Below, one piece after another: positions 42,336-52,092 of a DNA stretch of 64,000 nucleotides; position 1 is the first letter of the stretch, and each line of letters begins with the position of its first letter. Below the pieces are notes generated by a model, which ran no database searches, was not told where the DNA came from, and worked only from the letters and a program-made list of their open reading frames with translations. This DNA comes from Prauserella endophytica (GTDB taxonomy: Bacteria; Actinomycetota; Actinomycetes; Mycobacteriales; Pseudonocardiaceae): assembly GCF_005146945.1 (NCBI RefSeq), contig NZ_SWMS01000019.1, positions 1 through 64,000 on the forward strand. Direction: 5' to 3'. The position numbers and the translations under genes are program-made.

Positions 42336-42736
42336 CGCTTGCTCTTCCTGCCCCGGCGCAGCGTGTGCTTGCCGTTCTCGGCCTTGCCCTTACGGCGCGC
42401 GCGCACGGCCTTGGACAGTCCGTAGGACAGCGCGGCGGTCTTCACGAGGGGGCCGCCGAGGGTCGCGGTGAACACCGACGACAGCGCCGACACGTTGCCC
42501 GAGACGGCCTGCGCGTTGGCCGTGATGCCGTCCACACGCTCGAGCTGCGTGTTGACATGCGTGATCGTGTCGTTCGCGCCGTGCAGCAGCGGGTCGGTGT
42601 TCTCGTGTGCCTTGCGGATCGCGATCGTGGCCTCGTCCAGCGTGCGGCCGAGCTTGATCAACGCGATCGCGAGGAACAACACCAGCAGCACGAATGCGCC
42701 AGCGGCGATCAGTGCGGCGATCTGCCCTGCCGACAC
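42332..42736 (-). CDS. DUF948 membrane protein
   Basis: 134 aa. An N-terminal transmembrane helix (IAALIAAGAFVLLVLFLAIA) leads to a long amphipathic helix with coiled-coil character (LDEATIAIRKAHENTDPLLH, THVNTQLERVDGITANAQAV) and a very basic tail (RRKGKAENGKHTLRRGRKSK). DUF948 proteins are thought to be general-stress or envelope-associated, with function unproven. It is transcribed with the next small gene. Confidence 0.8.
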   Translation of the reverse strand: MSAGQIAALIAAGAFVLLVLFLAIALIKLGRTLDEATIAIRKAHENTDPLLHGANDTITHVNTQLERVDGITANAQAVSGNVSALSSVFTATLGGPLVKTAALSYGLSKAVRARRKGKAENGKHTLRRGRKSKR

Positions 42737-42781
42737 GTGCCCTCCTCCAGGATCGGTGGCGACGTCGATGTGCGGGTCAGG

Positions 42782-43693
42782 CTACCGTGCGTCGTCGGCC
42801 CCGGCCGTGCGACCCTGCCGCGCGTCCGCCCTGTCCCGGCTCACGACTCCGCGGTACAGCGCCGCCATGTCGTCGTCGGCGTGGCCAGCCTCCGCGGCGG
42901 CCGCGAGGTGCCGCCGGGCGGCGCGCACCCCGGCGAGATCGGCGTCGCCCTCCTCGGCGAGAACGAGGTCGGCGTCCTTGAGCGCGTGCCGCACGGCGAA
43001 GCTCAACGGGAACTGCCCCGTGATCATCGCCTCGCCCTTGACGTGCGCGTAGCCGGCGTCGAGCGGGCCTCCCCCGATGGCTTCGAGGAACAGCTCCGGG
43101 TCGAGGCCGAGCTCACGCGCGAGCGCCACGCTCTCGGCCGTGGCGTTGGTCAGCGCGAGCACCCACGCGTTGGCGACGAGCTTGAGCCTGCTGCCGGCAC
43201 CCGTGTCACCGACCCAGAGGGTGCGGCTGCCGACCGCGTCGAACACCGGCTCGCATCGTCCCCGAACGTGTGCCGGCCCTGAGCCGAGGACCACGAGCGT
43301 GCCGTCCTCGGCGGGTTTCCTGGTGCCCAGCACGGGCGCGTCGGCGAAGTCCACCCCGGCCGAGGCGGCCAGGCCGGCGAGGGTCTCCGTCCACGCCGGC
43401 CCGATCGTGCCCATCTGCAGCCACACGGCAGCGGGGCCGAACGAATCCAGCACGGGCTCGACGGTCTCGCGCGTGGCGGGACCGTCGGCGAGCATCGTCA
43501 CCACCACGTCGGCTCCCCCGACGGCCGCGCGTGGTTCGGTGACCAGGTCCCCGCCCAGCTCGGCGAGTGGCTGCGCCCGGCCGACCGTGCGGTTCCACGC
43601 CCGCACGGGCAGGCCCGCTTCGAGCAGGTTCAGCGCCATCGGCAGCCCCATGGTGCCCGTGCCGAGCACGGCGACGACCGGTTTGCCCGTCAT
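42782..43693 (-). CDS. 3-hydroxyisobutyrate dehydrogenase-family oxidoreductase
   Basis: 303 aa NAD(P)-dependent beta-hydroxyacid dehydrogenase. The Rossmann motif VLGTGTMGLPMALNLLEAG is at the N-terminus, the substrate-binding FADAPVLGTRKPAEDGTLVV near residue 115, and the catalytic Lys in GAGSRLKLVANAW near 170. The true substrate may be another short hydroxyacid or an imine, since several families share this fold. Confidence 0.88.
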   Translation of the reverse strand: MTGKPVVAVLGTGTMGLPMALNLLEAGLPVRAWNRTVGRAQPLAELGGDLVTEPRAAVGGADVVVTMLADGPATRETVEPVLDSFGPAAVWLQMGTIGPAWTETLAGLAASAGVDFADAPVLGTRKPAEDGTLVVLGSGPAHVRGRCEPVFDAVGSRTLWVGDTGAGSRLKLVANAWVLALTNATAESVALARELGLDPELFLEAIGGGPLDAGYAHVKGEAMITGQFPLSFAVRHALKDADLVLAEEGDADLAGVRAARRHLAAAAEAGHADDDMAALYRGVVSRDRADARQGRTAGADDAR

Positions 43694-43711
43694 GGTCCCT
43701 CCTTCGCCGGA

Positions 43712-45079
43712 TCAGCCTCCCCTGATGGTGCGGCGCAGCCGCGGCACCCGCTCGGCGAGCGTGCGCTCGGCGCCGCGCTGGGTCGGTTCGTAGTAGTCGC
43801 GGCCCACCAGTTCGTCCGGCGGGTACTGCTGGGCGAGCACTCCCTCGGCCACGTTGTGCGGGTAGCGGTAGCCCTGCGCGTTGCCGAGCTTCTCCGCGCC
43901 CGCGTAGTGGCCGTCCCGCAGGTGCGGGGGCACCGTGCCGACGCCGCCGGAGCGGACGTCGGCCAGCGCGCTGTCGATCGCGGTGATCACCGCGTTGGAC
44001 TTCGGCGCCGTGGCGAGATGCAGCGTCGCCTGTGCCAGCGCGAGCCTGCCCTCGGGCATTCCGATGAACTGCACGGCGTGCGCCGCCGCGACCGCTGCCT
44101 GCAACGCGGTGGGATCGGCGAGCCCGATGTCCTCGCTCGCGTGCACGACCAGCCTGCGCGCGATGAAGCGCGGGTCCTCCCCCGCCTCGATCATTCGGGC
44201 GAGGTAGTGCAGCGCGGCGTCGGCATCGGAACCGCGGATCGACTTGATGAACGCGCTGATGACGTCGTAGTGCTGGTCCCCGTCGCGGTCGTAGCGCACC
44301 GCAGCCTTGTCCACAGTGGACTCCACGGTGGCGAGCTCGATCGTGGGGCTGCTCGTGGCCGAGGCCGCGTCGGCCGCGGCCTCCAGCGCGGTGAGCGCGC
44401 GCCGCGCGTCACCCGCCGCGAGTCGCACCAGGTGCGCCGTCGCCTCGTCGGTGAGGGTGAACTCGCCGCCGAGGCCGCGTTCGTCGGCGAGGGCGCGGCC
44501 CAGGAGGTCCCGGATGTCGTCGTCGGTGAGCGGGCGCAGCTGAAGCACGAGCGAGCGCGACAACAGCGGGGAGACCACGGAGAACGACGGGTTCTCCGTG
44601 GTGGCGGCGACGAGCAGCACCGTGCGGTCCTCGACCGCGCCAAGCAGCGCGTCCTGCTGGGTCTTGGAGAAGCGGTGGACCTCGTCGATGAACAGCACCG
44701 TGTTCTCGCCGTTGTAGCGGCGGCGCCGCTTGGCCTCCTCGATGACGCCCCGGACCTCCTTGACCCCTGCCGAGAGCGCCGACAGCGCGACGAAACGCCG
44801 GCCCGTCGCCGTCGACACGAGGTTGGCGAGCGTCGTCTTCCCGGTGCCCGGCGGGCCGTACAACAGGACCGACGCAGGGGCCGCGCCCTCGACCAGCCTG
44901 CGCAGCGGCGCGCCCTCCCCCAGCAGGTGCTGCTGACCGACGACCTCGCCGAGGGTGCGCGGGCGCATCCGCACGGCCAGCGGAGAGCCGGGCGGCGGGG
45001 GCGGCGGCTCCGAGACCGCGACGGGCTCCGGCGGCGGGGCCACGTCCGGGTTCACCGTGAAGAGTTCGTCTTGGTGCAC
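43712..45079 (-). CDS. rarA: Replication-associated recombination protein RarA/MgsA
   Basis: 455-aa AAA+ ATPase acting at stalled forks. [20 protein letters not shown] precedes Walker [15 protein letters not shown] (near residue 75). Walker B is [20 protein letters not shown], sensor 1 is [13 protein letters not shown], and the C-terminal tetramerisation domain includes [14 protein letters not shown] and [18 protein letters not shown]. The start is a few residues before an acidic/proline-rich N-terminus. Confidence 0.95.
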   Translation of the reverse strand: MHQDELFTVNPDVAPPPEPVAVSEPPPPPPGSPLAVRMRPRTLGEVVGQQHLLGEGAPLRRLVEGAAPASVLLYGPPGTGKTTLANLVSTATGRRFVALSALSAGVKEVRGVIEEAKRRRRYNGENTVLFIDEVHRFSKTQQDALLGAVEDRTVLLVAATTENPSFSVVSPLLSRSLVLQLRPLTDDDIRDLLGRALADERGLGGEFTLTDEATAHLVRLAAGDARRALTALEAAADAASATSSPTIELATVESTVDKAAVRYDRDGDQHYDVISAFIKSIRGSDADAALHYLARMIEAGEDPRFIARRLVVHASEDIGLADPTALQAAVAAAHAVQFIGMPEGRLALAQATLHLATAPKSNAVITAIDSALADVRSGGVGTVPPHLRDGHYAGAEKLGNAQGYRYPHNVAEGVLAQQYPPDELVGRDYYEPTQRGAERTLAERVPRLRRTIRGG

Positions 45080-45134
45080 ACCTCGACGGTAGCCGCGAGG
45101 GCCGACATCCGGCGCGCCCCCTCGGCGCGTGGGT

Positions 45135-46034
45135 TCAGTGCGCCGCCGCGGGTGCGGGCAGCTCGGCCGGGCTCTCCTCCGCTCCGGCCGGACGGCGGCG
45201 CCGCTCGGTGGCGGCCCGCAGCATGATCCCCGCGGCGTAGGGCATGAGGTCCCGGCCCCGCCGCCACAGCCACGGGATGCCCTTGACCACGAGCCAGCCG
45301 ACGTGGTCGAGCGCGCCGATCTCCTTGCCCCCGGAGCAGACCAGGCTCACCGGCGCGGGCACCGCGTACCCCGCGCCGGCGAGCAACTCCCCGAACCCGC
45401 GCGCGAGCAGCCGGTGCCCCAGCTCGGACGGGTGGAGCCGGTCGACGCTCCACGAGGCGAGCTCGTAGGTCCCCGGCACGGCGTCGAGATCGAGACACGG
45501 CACCCCGTGCCGCACCACCACCTCGTCGATGGCGGCGTTGAGCGCGTCGATGCGGGCCCGCAGCGCCCGGTGCAGCGAGCGTGGCAGCCGGAACACCCGG
45601 CCGTGGTCGTGGTACCTGACGGGCAGCACGAGCGCCCCGGCCGCGGCCAGTTCGGTCAGCACGTGGTCGAGATCGGCGGCGATCCGCCGGGGCGAGAAGT
45701 CGGAACGGAGGGTGTCGTTCATGCCGACGACCAGCAGCGCGACGTCGGGCCGGTGCGCGAGCGCCTTGGGCAGCTGGTCGGTGCGGACGCAGGCCATGCG
45801 CGCGCCCGTGAAGGAGCAGTTGAGGTACCCGGCGGGTTCGATGCCCAGAGAGTCGGCGACGAGCGGGCCCATCCCGCGCCAGGCGCCGTCGGGCAGCGGG
45901 TCGCCGAGGCCGACGGCAGTCGAATCACCGAGCACGACGAGGCGCCGTGCCCGCACCGGCGGGGAGGGCTGTGGGGTCTCGGGGATTGCTGTCCTGGCCA
46001 CGTCGTCGCACACCACGTGGACACCATCGGCCAC
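45135..46034 (-). CDS. SGNH/GDSL-family esterase
   Basis: 299 aa. Block I with the nucleophile Ser is [17 protein letters not shown], block III is [14 protein letters not shown], and block V with Asp/His is [15 protein letters not shown]. There is no signal peptide with this GTG start, so an intracellular acyl-ester hydrolase is likely. The C-terminal ~60 residues are basic and may be unstructured. The substrate is unknown. Confidence 0.85.
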   Translation of the reverse strand: MADGVHVVCDDVARTAIPETPQPSPPVRARRLVVLGDSTAVGLGDPLPDGAWRGMGPLVADSLGIEPAGYLNCSFTGARMACVRTDQLPKALAHRPDVALLVVGMNDTLRSDFSPRRIAADLDHVLTELAAAGALVLPVRYHDHGRVFRLPRSLHRALRARIDALNAAIDEVVVRHGVPCLDLDAVPGTYELASWSVDRLHPSELGHRLLARGFGELLAGAGYAVPAPVSLVCSGGKEIGALDHVGWLVVKGIPWLWRRGRDLMPYAAGIMLRAATERRRRPAGAEESPAELPAPAAAH

Positions 46035-46103
46035 CGAAGCTCACCAGCGGTGAGCCGCGGGTAACGACGCGTGGACGTGTCGAGGAATGCTCGGTGCCAG
46101 TGC

Positions 46104-47321
46104 CTAACGGAAGGCGGGGTACAGCGCGAGCTCCAGATCCGGCCCGAAGCGCGTGTCGAGCGCCGCTGCCACCCTGGCGGCGTGCTCCGCGACCGCGGTG
46201 TCGCACTCGCGGTCGCTGTGCTCCGCGTGCTCGGCGAGACCGCGCCACCAGGTGACCAGCGCGGCCGCGCGCCCGGTGCGCGAGGCGTTGCGCACGTCGG
46301 CGAGCCCGGGCACGTGCCGGCACGTCGCGTGCCACACGGCCAGCAGCTCGGTGTCGAGCAGGTACGCGGACAGCGTGTCCTCGTCGGCCAGGGCGGGCCA
46401 GAGGCCGACGACCTCGGCGCGCCACGCCGCGATCATCGCCTCGCTCATCCCCGCTGGCAGCGACAGCGGGTGCGAGGCGGAGACGAACGGCACGCGCAGA
46501 TGAGCCGCGTCGATCAGCGCGCTGCGCACCCGGCCGTGTTCGAAATCGAGGAACCGCACACCCGCGCCGGTGACCAGGTTGTTGTCGGGCCACAGGTCCA
46601 CCGGGCTGAACGCGCGGTAGCCGCCGGCTCGGATCTGCTCCGCGGCACGCGCGGCGGCCTCCCGCACGGCGTCGGGCGTCCGCATGCCGAAGGCCTGCTC
46701 CAGTAGGTGCGGGGTCTGTTCGGTGACGTCGCCCGGCGCGGCGCCCGCGTCGTCGTCCGGCGCCTCGCCGGTCCGGTTCCGCGGGTTGAGCCTGCGCAGC
46801 AGCGCGTTGAAGTCGGCCTCGCGGTTGGCCGTGCTGAAGTGCAGGCGCCCGAGCGAGCGGGCCCACGACAGCAGGGCCGTCTCGGCGGCGCGGCTGTCGC
46901 CCCCGCAGAGCTTGTCCTCGAGAGTCGGCATCCTCCCGAGGTCGTCGATCACCAGCACCCGCTGGTCAGCGCTGTGTGCCAGGAGCTCGGGGCACATCCG
47001 GTCCTCGGGGGAGAGCGCCGTGAACAGCTGGTAGCTCGCCGCCTCCCTGGCGAACGAGTCGTCCTGCCCCTGCCGGGCCGCACCCGGGTAGTGCTTGATC
47101 ACCAGCGTGCGTGGCAGGGCGAAGGACGACGAGTCGACCCGGGCCCTGACCACGGTGGCGGGGCCGCTCCCGGCCAGGTCCTCGGCATCGATCAGAGTGA
47201 TCGTGCTGCCGAACCGCTGGGCGAGCACCGCCTCGGCGGCGGCGACGGCGGCATCGACAGAGAGAAGTTCCGCTCCTGCACCGATCGGCGACTCATCGGT
47301 AGAGGAGGTGTCCACAGTCAT
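46104..47321 (-). CDS. Phosphotransferase of the kinase-like APH/choline kinase fold
   Basis: About 405 aa. The N-lobe has LVIKHYPGAARQ (Lys) and FAREAASYQLFTAL (Glu). The catalytic loop is FSPVDLWPDNNLVTG, in which the usual His before Asp is Val. The metal-binding motif is FLDFEHGRVRSAL. It probably phosphorylates a small molecule, but the substrate is unknown. The ATG before TVDTSSTDES follows GGAGC; an upstream GTG 13 codons earlier is possible. Confidence 0.75.
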   Translation of the reverse strand: MTVDTSSTDESPIGAGAELLSVDAAVAAAEAVLAQRFGSTITLIDAEDLAGSGPATVVRARVDSSSFALPRTLVIKHYPGAARQGQDDSFAREAASYQLFTALSPEDRMCPELLAHSADQRVLVIDDLGRMPTLEDKLCGGDSRAAETALLSWARSLGRLHFSTANREADFNALLRRLNPRNRTGEAPDDDAGAAPGDVTEQTPHLLEQAFGMRTPDAVREAAARAAEQIRAGGYRAFSPVDLWPDNNLVTGAGVRFLDFEHGRVRSALIDAAHLRVPFVSASHPLSLPAGMSEAMIAAWRAEVVGLWPALADEDTLSAYLLDTELLAVWHATCRHVPGLADVRNASRTGRAAALVTWWRGLAEHAEHSDRECDTAVAEHAARVAAALDTRFGPDLELALYPAFR

Positions 47322-47861
47322 TGGCTCCGACCCTACTAGTGAACGAGCAGCGGTGACCACAACGTCGGCGAGAACATGAAGATTTCGCGGGATTGTCCCT
47401 CAACCGTCCGACGGTGGTCGGGGCGACGCCGCGGAACGTTTCCTTCGTACCCGCGCCGTCCTCACCAAACCGCCGCGAGCGCGATGCCCAGGAGGTTCAC
47501 AACGGACCGCCCTGGCCGAGGCGGACAGGGACCACTGTCCGAGCACGGCTGCGACCGCGGCGTAGCAGGCCGGGGCACATCTCCAGCTCGAGTGCGCCGG
47601 TGTGGTCGAGCTACTGCGGCAAAGCCGGGTGACGACCCCGTCCGAACTCCTGCTCGTAGAGCCCGTTGACGACCTCGTCGGCGGCCCCGCGCGCTGTCGG
47701 CCTCCAATGTCGCCCTCGGGCGAAACGGCGGTGCCCCACGGCACCACGTGGGCCGCCCCGGAGCGGCGCCGGAGCCCGCCGCCGGTACCGCGTCGGTGCG
47801 CCCCGGCGGGCAGACGGTCCTGAGTTGCGGCACCGGTGGTGCTGAGCTGCGGCACCGGCCG
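47322..47861. other. Intergenic region upstream of the phosphotransferase, downstream of aspS
   Basis: 540 bp lacking a recognisable gene. A short minus-strand frame (about 47630-47760) gives a protein-like segment (ADEVVNGLYEQEFGRGRH) ending at a stop, which could be a remnant. Near aspS, TGAG(T/C)TGCGGCACCGG occurs twice in tandem (47821-47857) and can form small hairpins (GCACC-GGT-GGTGC), possibly the aspS terminator. The remainder shows nothing supported. Confidence 0.4.
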
Positions 47862-49628
47862 TCAGCCGCGCTGCTGCGGCTTCGCGTCCACCCCGGCTTC
47901 CTTGCGCTGCTCTGCGGTGATCGGCGCCGGGGCGCCGGTCAGCGGGTCGTAGCCGCCGCCGGTCTTCGGGAAGGCGATCACGTCCCGCAGCGAGTCCGCG
48001 CCGGCGAGCAGCATCACGATGCGGTCCCAGCCGAACGCGATGCCGCCGTGCGGCGGCGGGCCGAACTGGAACGCGTCCAGCAGGAAGCCGAACTTCTCCT
48101 GCGCCTCCTCCTCGGAAAGGCCCATCACCTCGAAGACGCGCCGCTGCACGTCACCGCGGTGGATACGGATGGAGCCGCCGCCGATCTCGTTGCCGTTGCA
48201 GACGATGTCGTAGGCGTAGGCCAGCGCGTTGCCGGGGTCGGACTCGAACTTCTCGATCCACTCCGGCGTCGGCGAGGTGAACGCGTGGTGCAGCGCCGTC
48301 CACTTGCCGCCGCCCACGGCGACGTCGTCGGTCTCGTCCGCGGCCTCGAACAGCGGGAAGTCCACCACCCACACGAACGACCACGCGTTCTCGTCGATCA
48401 TGCCGAGCCGCTGCGCGATCTCCACGCGAGCCGCACCGAGCAGCTGCCGCGCGTCGTTGGGCTTGCCCGCCGAGAAGAACACGCAGTCGCCGGGCTTCGC
48501 GCCCGCCGCCTCGGCCAGATGATCCCGCTCGTGGTCGGACAGGTTCTTCGCCACGGGACCGCCGAGCGTGCCGTCCTCACCGACGAGCACGTACGCGAGG
48601 CCCTTGTGCCCGCGCTGCTTGGCCCACTCCTGCCAGGCGTCGAGCTGCCGCCGCGGCTGGTCGGCACCGCCTGGCATGACCACCGCACCGACGTAGGGCG
48701 CCTGGAACACGCGGAACGGCGTGTCGGCGAAGAACTCCGTCAGCTCGGTGAGCTCCAGACCGAACCGCAGGTCCGGCTTGTCCGTGCCGTACTTCGCCAT
48801 CGCCTCGGCGTAGCTGATCCGGCGGAACGGCTGCGGCACGTCGACCCCGACGAGCTTCCACAGCGCGGTGACCACCCGCTCGCCGAGCGCGATCACGTCG
48901 TCCTGCTCGACGAAGCTCATCTCGATGTCGAGCTGCGTGAACTCCGGCTGCCGGTCGGCACGGAAGTCCTCGTCGCGGTAGCACCGGGCGATCTGGTAGT
49001 ACCGCTCGAGCCCGCCCACCATCAGCAGCTGCTTGAACAGCTGCGGCGACTGGGGCAGCGCGTACCAGGAGCCCGGCCGCAGGCGTGCGGGCACCAGGAA
49101 GTCGCGGGCGCCCTCGGGCGTCGAGCGCGTCATCGTGGGCGTCTCCACCTCGATGAAGCCCTCGTCGTGCAGGACGGTCCTCGCCACCCGGTTGACCTCG
49201 CTGCGCAGCCGCATCGCACTCGCGGGACCGTTGCGGCGCAGGTCGAGGTACCGGTGCTTGAGCCGCACCTCCTCGCCGACCTCGAGCCGCTCGTCGATCG
49301 GGAACGGCAGCACCGCCGACTCGGACAGCACGTCCAGCTCCGTGACCAGGACCTCGATCTGCCCGGTCGGGATCTCCGGGTTCTCGTTGCCCTCGGGCCG
49401 CTTCGCGATCTCGCCGACCACCTTGATGCAGTACTCCGCGCGGAGCTGGTGCGCCCGCTCGGCCATCTCGCCCTCACGGAAGACGACCTGCGCGACCCCG
49501 CTCGCGTCCCGGAGATCGACGAAGATGACCCCGCCGTGGTCCCGCCGCCGGGCCACCCAACCGGTGAGCGTGACGGTCTGGCCAGCCTGCTCGACACGCA
49601 ACGTGCCGGCGTTGTGGGTGCGAAGCAC
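47862..49628 (-). CDS. aspS: Aspartyl-tRNA synthetase
   Basis: About 588 aa, bacterial-type class II enzyme. The anticodon OB domain includes [20 protein letters not shown], the core has [20 protein letters not shown] and [20 protein letters not shown], the GAD insertion domain lies in the middle, and motif 3 is [14 protein letters not shown]. The GTG before [10 protein letters not shown] is chosen because the family begins there. The frame is open upstream but has no similarity to the family. Confidence 0.96.
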   Translation of the reverse strand: MLRTHNAGTLRVEQAGQTVTLTGWVARRRDHGGVIFVDLRDASGVAQVVFREGEMAERAHQLRAEYCIKVVGEIAKRPEGNENPEIPTGQIEVLVTELDVLSESAVLPFPIDERLEVGEEVRLKHRYLDLRRNGPASAMRLRSEVNRVARTVLHDEGFIEVETPTMTRSTPEGARDFLVPARLRPGSWYALPQSPQLFKQLLMVGGLERYYQIARCYRDEDFRADRQPEFTQLDIEMSFVEQDDVIALGERVVTALWKLVGVDVPQPFRRISYAEAMAKYGTDKPDLRFGLELTELTEFFADTPFRVFQAPYVGAVVMPGGADQPRRQLDAWQEWAKQRGHKGLAYVLVGEDGTLGGPVAKNLSDHERDHLAEAAGAKPGDCVFFSAGKPNDARQLLGAARVEIAQRLGMIDENAWSFVWVVDFPLFEAADETDDVAVGGGKWTALHHAFTSPTPEWIEKFESDPGNALAYAYDIVCNGNEIGGGSIRIHRGDVQRRVFEVMGLSEEEAQEKFGFLLDAFQFGPPPHGGIAFGWDRIVMLLAGADSLRDVIAFPKTGGGYDPLTGAPAPITAEQRKEAGVDAKPQQRG

Positions 49629-49757
49629 TTCGCAGGATCCTCTCGGAAAGCAGTGGTAGCGGTCTTGCCATCGGTGTGCAGCGGCGTTTCGCCGACGGCT
49701 CAGGTTAACGAACCGACCGGGGTCGGCCGCCACCAGGTTTCCCGAGTGCGCGGGCAC

Positions 49758-51692
49758 CTAAAGCAGTGTCATCTGGTCTCCCTTCGTCCGGGTCGGCTCG
49801 CTCTCCCCACGCGGCATGCTGCCCTCCGGCCAGCCGGCTTCCTCATCCCCTGGCACGCCACGCTCCTCACCACCGGACCGGGGATCGAGCCCGTACCGGC
49901 GCAGCAGCGGCGTGACGCGTGCGGACAGCCACCGCCGGTACGCCGCGTTCACGTAACTGCCCCGCGCGTACAACTGCCGGTAGCGCGGCACGAGGTCCGG
50001 GTGGTGCTCCGCCAGCCAACGCGCGAACCACTCCCGCGCACCTGGACGCAGATGCAGCGGGATCACCGTGACACCCGTCGCGCCGGCATCGGCCACCTCC
50101 GCAAGGAGGCTCTCGAGCGCCTCGGTGGAATCGGTGAGCCCCGGCAGCACCGGAGCGAGGAACACCCCGCAGGGCAACCCGGCCTCCCGCGCCTTCCGCA
50201 CGAGCGCGAGCCGCGCCCTCGGGCTCGGCGTGCCCGGTTCGAGGGTGCTCTGCAGGTCGCGGTCCAGCAATGCGATCGAGACCCCGAGGCCGACGGAGAC
50301 GTCCCTGCCCACCGTGCGCAGCAGGGGCAGGTCCCTGGCCAGCACCGTGCCCTTGGTGAGGATCGAGAAGGGCGTGCCCGACCCGGCCAGCTCCGTGATG
50401 ATGCGCGGCATCAGCTCGTACTTGCCTTCGGCGCGCTGATACGGGTCGGTGTTCGTGCCCATCGCGACGTGCTCGCGTTTCCAGCTCGGACGCCGGAGCT
50501 GAGCCGCGAGGACCTCGGGCGCGTTGACCTTCACGACCACCTGGGTGTCGAAGTCCCTGCCCGCGTCGAGATCGAGATAGGTGTGGGTGTTGCGCGCGAA
50601 GCAGTTGTGGCTCACCACCCCGTCGGCGATGAAGTCTCCCGTGCCCGTGGTGATGTCGAACAGCGGCCGTTCCACTCCCAGCGGCTCGACGGACACGACC
50701 CCGAGCCGCGCCCCCGACTTGATCGCCATTCCGTCGATGGTGCGTTTGCGGGTGTCCGCGGGATCGGTGGTGTGGAAGAAGCGCAGCCGCTCGGCGAGCC
50801 CGCCCGAGAGCCGGAGCACCCGCAGACCGCTGACCCGGCCCGGATCCTCGACGACGTGCGCGAAGTCGAAGCGCTTCAACGCGAGGCGCACCGTGTCGAG
50901 CACGTCCGGCGCCAGTACCGAGATCCGGACGATGCCCCGCGAGTGGCTGCCCTCGGCGTCGAAGATCCCGGCGAGGAAGCCCTTGTGCCAGTCCTCCTCC
51001 GGCACCATCGGCACGGCGGTATCCCTGGCACCGCCGTGCCACTGCGAGAACGACCGGATCCGGTCCAGCGCCTCACCGTCGGCCGGTCCCCGCCCGGCGC
51101 CTATCCCCTCCAGGTAACCCTCGCGGTATGCGCGCGACAGTTCCGGCTGGGCGGCGAAGCGGCCGACGCCCATGAGCTTGTTGCCGGTCGTGAGGTACGG
51201 CCTGCGCGCCGCGCCCTGCTGCGCTCCGGTGACGTGCTTCCAGCCACGGTTGGTGAGGAACCGGTGGTCGCCACTGGCGACGAGGCTCGTGCCGTCCTCC
51301 AGGTTGATCCGGTAGGCGGGCTTGATCGTCGACCAGTGCGCGAGCACGCGCGTAGGCACGTAGCGCCGGTAGTCGCCCTCCAGCCGCGTGCCGTAGATCT
51401 CCTCGCCGACCTCGAGCTCGGCCAACGGCTTCGTCCGGCCGTTCGCCAGCAGGATCTGCGTCTCGCCCGCGAGGCAGTAGGTACACGCGTGAGAACAGCC
51501 CCGGTACGGGTTGATCGTCCATCGGAACGGCACCCGCGACGCGTCGGGCACCTTGTTCAGCACCGAGCGGGCGTGGACCTCGTGAAAGGTCACGCCGGAG
51601 AAGTCCGGTGACCGCACGGAGCGGATCAGGCCGGACAGCCCGAGCAGCGCCTGCTCGGCGTTCCCGTCGGCTCGCTGGCCATCCCATCTCAC
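49758..51692 (-). CDS. Radical SAM protein (Rv2578c family) containing an intein
   Basis: 644-aa precursor; the spliced product would be about 353 aa. The host protein begins VRWDGQ, with TFHEVHARSVLNKVP and the radical SAM motif GCSHAC-x-x-C. It resumes after the intein with CFARNTHTYLDLDAGRDFD and MGTNTDPYQRAEGKYELMPR, followed by PFSILTKGTVLARDLPLL. It belongs to the SplB-like radical SAM group, but its reaction is unknown. The GTG start at 51692 fits a predicted leaderless transcript and the homologue's start. A perfect SOS box lies 10 bp upstream, implying DNA-damage induction. Confidence 0.9.
   Translation of the reverse strand: MRWDGQRADGNAEQALLGLSGLIRSVRSPDFSGVTFHEVHARSVLNKVPDASRVPFRWTINPYRGCSHACTYCLAGETQILLANGRTKPLAELEVGEEIYGTRLEGDYRRYVPTRVLAHWSTIKPAYRINLEDGTSLVASGDHRFLTNRGWKHVTGAQQGAARRPYLTTGNKLMGVGRFAAQPELSRAYREGYLEGIGAGRGPADGEALDRIRSFSQWHGGARDTAVPMVPEEDWHKGFLAGIFDAEGSHSRGIVRISVLAPDVLDTVRLALKRFDFAHVVEDPGRVSGLRVLRLSGGLAERLRFFHTTDPADTRKRTIDGMAIKSGARLGVVSVEPLGVERPLFDITTGTGDFIADGVVSHNCFARNTHTYLDLDAGRDFDTQVVVKVNAPEVLAAQLRRPSWKREHVAMGTNTDPYQRAEGKYELMPRIITELAGSGTPFSILTKGTVLARDLPLLRTVGRDVSVGLGVSIALLDRDLQSTLEPGTPSPRARLALVRKAREAGLPCGVFLAPVLPGLTDSTEALESLLAEVADAGATGVTVIPLHLRPGAREWFARWLAEHHPDLVPRYRQLYARGSYVNAAYRRWLSARVTPLLRRYGLDPRSGGEERGVPGDEEAGWPEGSMPRGESEPTRTKGDQMTLL
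50604..51476 (-). mobile_element. Intein inside the radical SAM CxxxCxxC motif
   Basis: 291 residues (73-363 of the precursor). The N-terminal splicing block starts with Cys (CLAGETQILLANGRTKPLAE), block B is SLVASGDHRFLTNRGW, and the C-terminal blocks are RPLFDITTGTGDFIADG and VVSHN, followed by Cys as +1 residue. The +1 Cys is the third ligand of the Fe-S motif, so the enzyme can only form its cluster after splicing. Two LAGLIDADG homing-endonuclease blocks are present. The first (LEGIGAGRG, 194-202) has Arg where the catalytic acid should be; the second (LAGIFDAEG, 240-248) is intact. Endonuclease activity is therefore doubtful. Confidence 0.92.
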
Positions 51693-51699
51693 AGACTTG

Positions 51700-51728
51700 A
51701 TTCGAACACATGTTCGATGTAGTGTCAA
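51700..51728 (-). promoter_or_regulatory. SOS box and sigma-70-type promoter of the radical SAM gene
   Basis: TCGAACACATGTTCGA (51702-51717) is a perfect match to the actinobacterial LexA box (TCGAAC-N4-GTTCGA). On the minus strand TTGACA (51728-51723), a 17-bp spacer, and TCGAAT (51705-51700) form a promoter; the LexA box fills the spacer and overlaps the -10. The predicted start falls at the GTG codon, giving a leaderless mRNA. Confidence 0.85.
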
Positions 51729-52092
51729 GGCAACGCGCGGTCACCGGCGTCGGGCCGGACCCGCACAGGAACCTGGACGAGGGGATCTCGCGCGCGGCGA
51801 GCGCCCAGGTGCGACGGGGATCGGCACCCACGATCAGGAGAGGAGGTACGCGATGCCAACAGCCCACAGGGCGTGACCACACAAAGCCCGCCGCGATCGT
51901 CGGCATCGGGACGGGGAAGCGGCCTTCCCTGCCACACGGCTCGACGGAGAGGACACGGGACCACACGGCGCACGGGCATCGGACACCTCAGGCCCGCACC
52001 CGCGTTCCGGTCGATGGAAAGGCGCACTGCGACCGGGACCGGACCCAGTCCATCATGACGCCACAGCGCGCACGATGCGGATGGGAGTGACC
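51729..52092 (+). other. Leader region of the aldehyde dehydrogenase gene, with a tiny ORF
   Basis: A 364-bp spacer without a full gene. It contains a strong AGGAGAGGAGGT ribosome binding site followed by ATG at 51853 encoding the heptapeptide MPTAHRA and a stop at 51876. It also holds a TTCCG-N5-TGGAA dyad at 52005-52019. The tiny ORF may be a leader peptide or a chance occurrence. Confidence 0.4.
52005..52019. promoter_or_regulatory. Candidate IclR-family operator upstream of the aldehyde dehydrogenase
   Basis: TTCCG-GTCGA-TGGAA, an imperfect 15-bp dyad 73 bp before the aldehyde dehydrogenase start. It shares the pattern TTyCs-N5-ykGAA with dyads at 54372-54386 and 57962-57976, the other two control regions of this cluster. 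Confidence 0.5.

Noticed and set aside
47748-51611. Very long open frame on the plus strand (1287 codons)
   Set aside because: It is antisense to aspS and the radical SAM gene, is full of Arg/His/Pro low-complexity sequence, and has no recognisable domain; a GC-skew shadow.
51853-51876. The heptapeptide ORF as a cysteine attenuator
   Set aside because: The peptide has no cysteine run or other residue cluster and the downstream genes are not sulfur metabolism genes.
51710-52090. 127-codon plus-strand open frame upstream of the aldehyde dehydrogenase
   Set aside because: It starts inside the SOS box, lacks a ribosome binding site, and encodes a composition unlike the neighbouring proteins.
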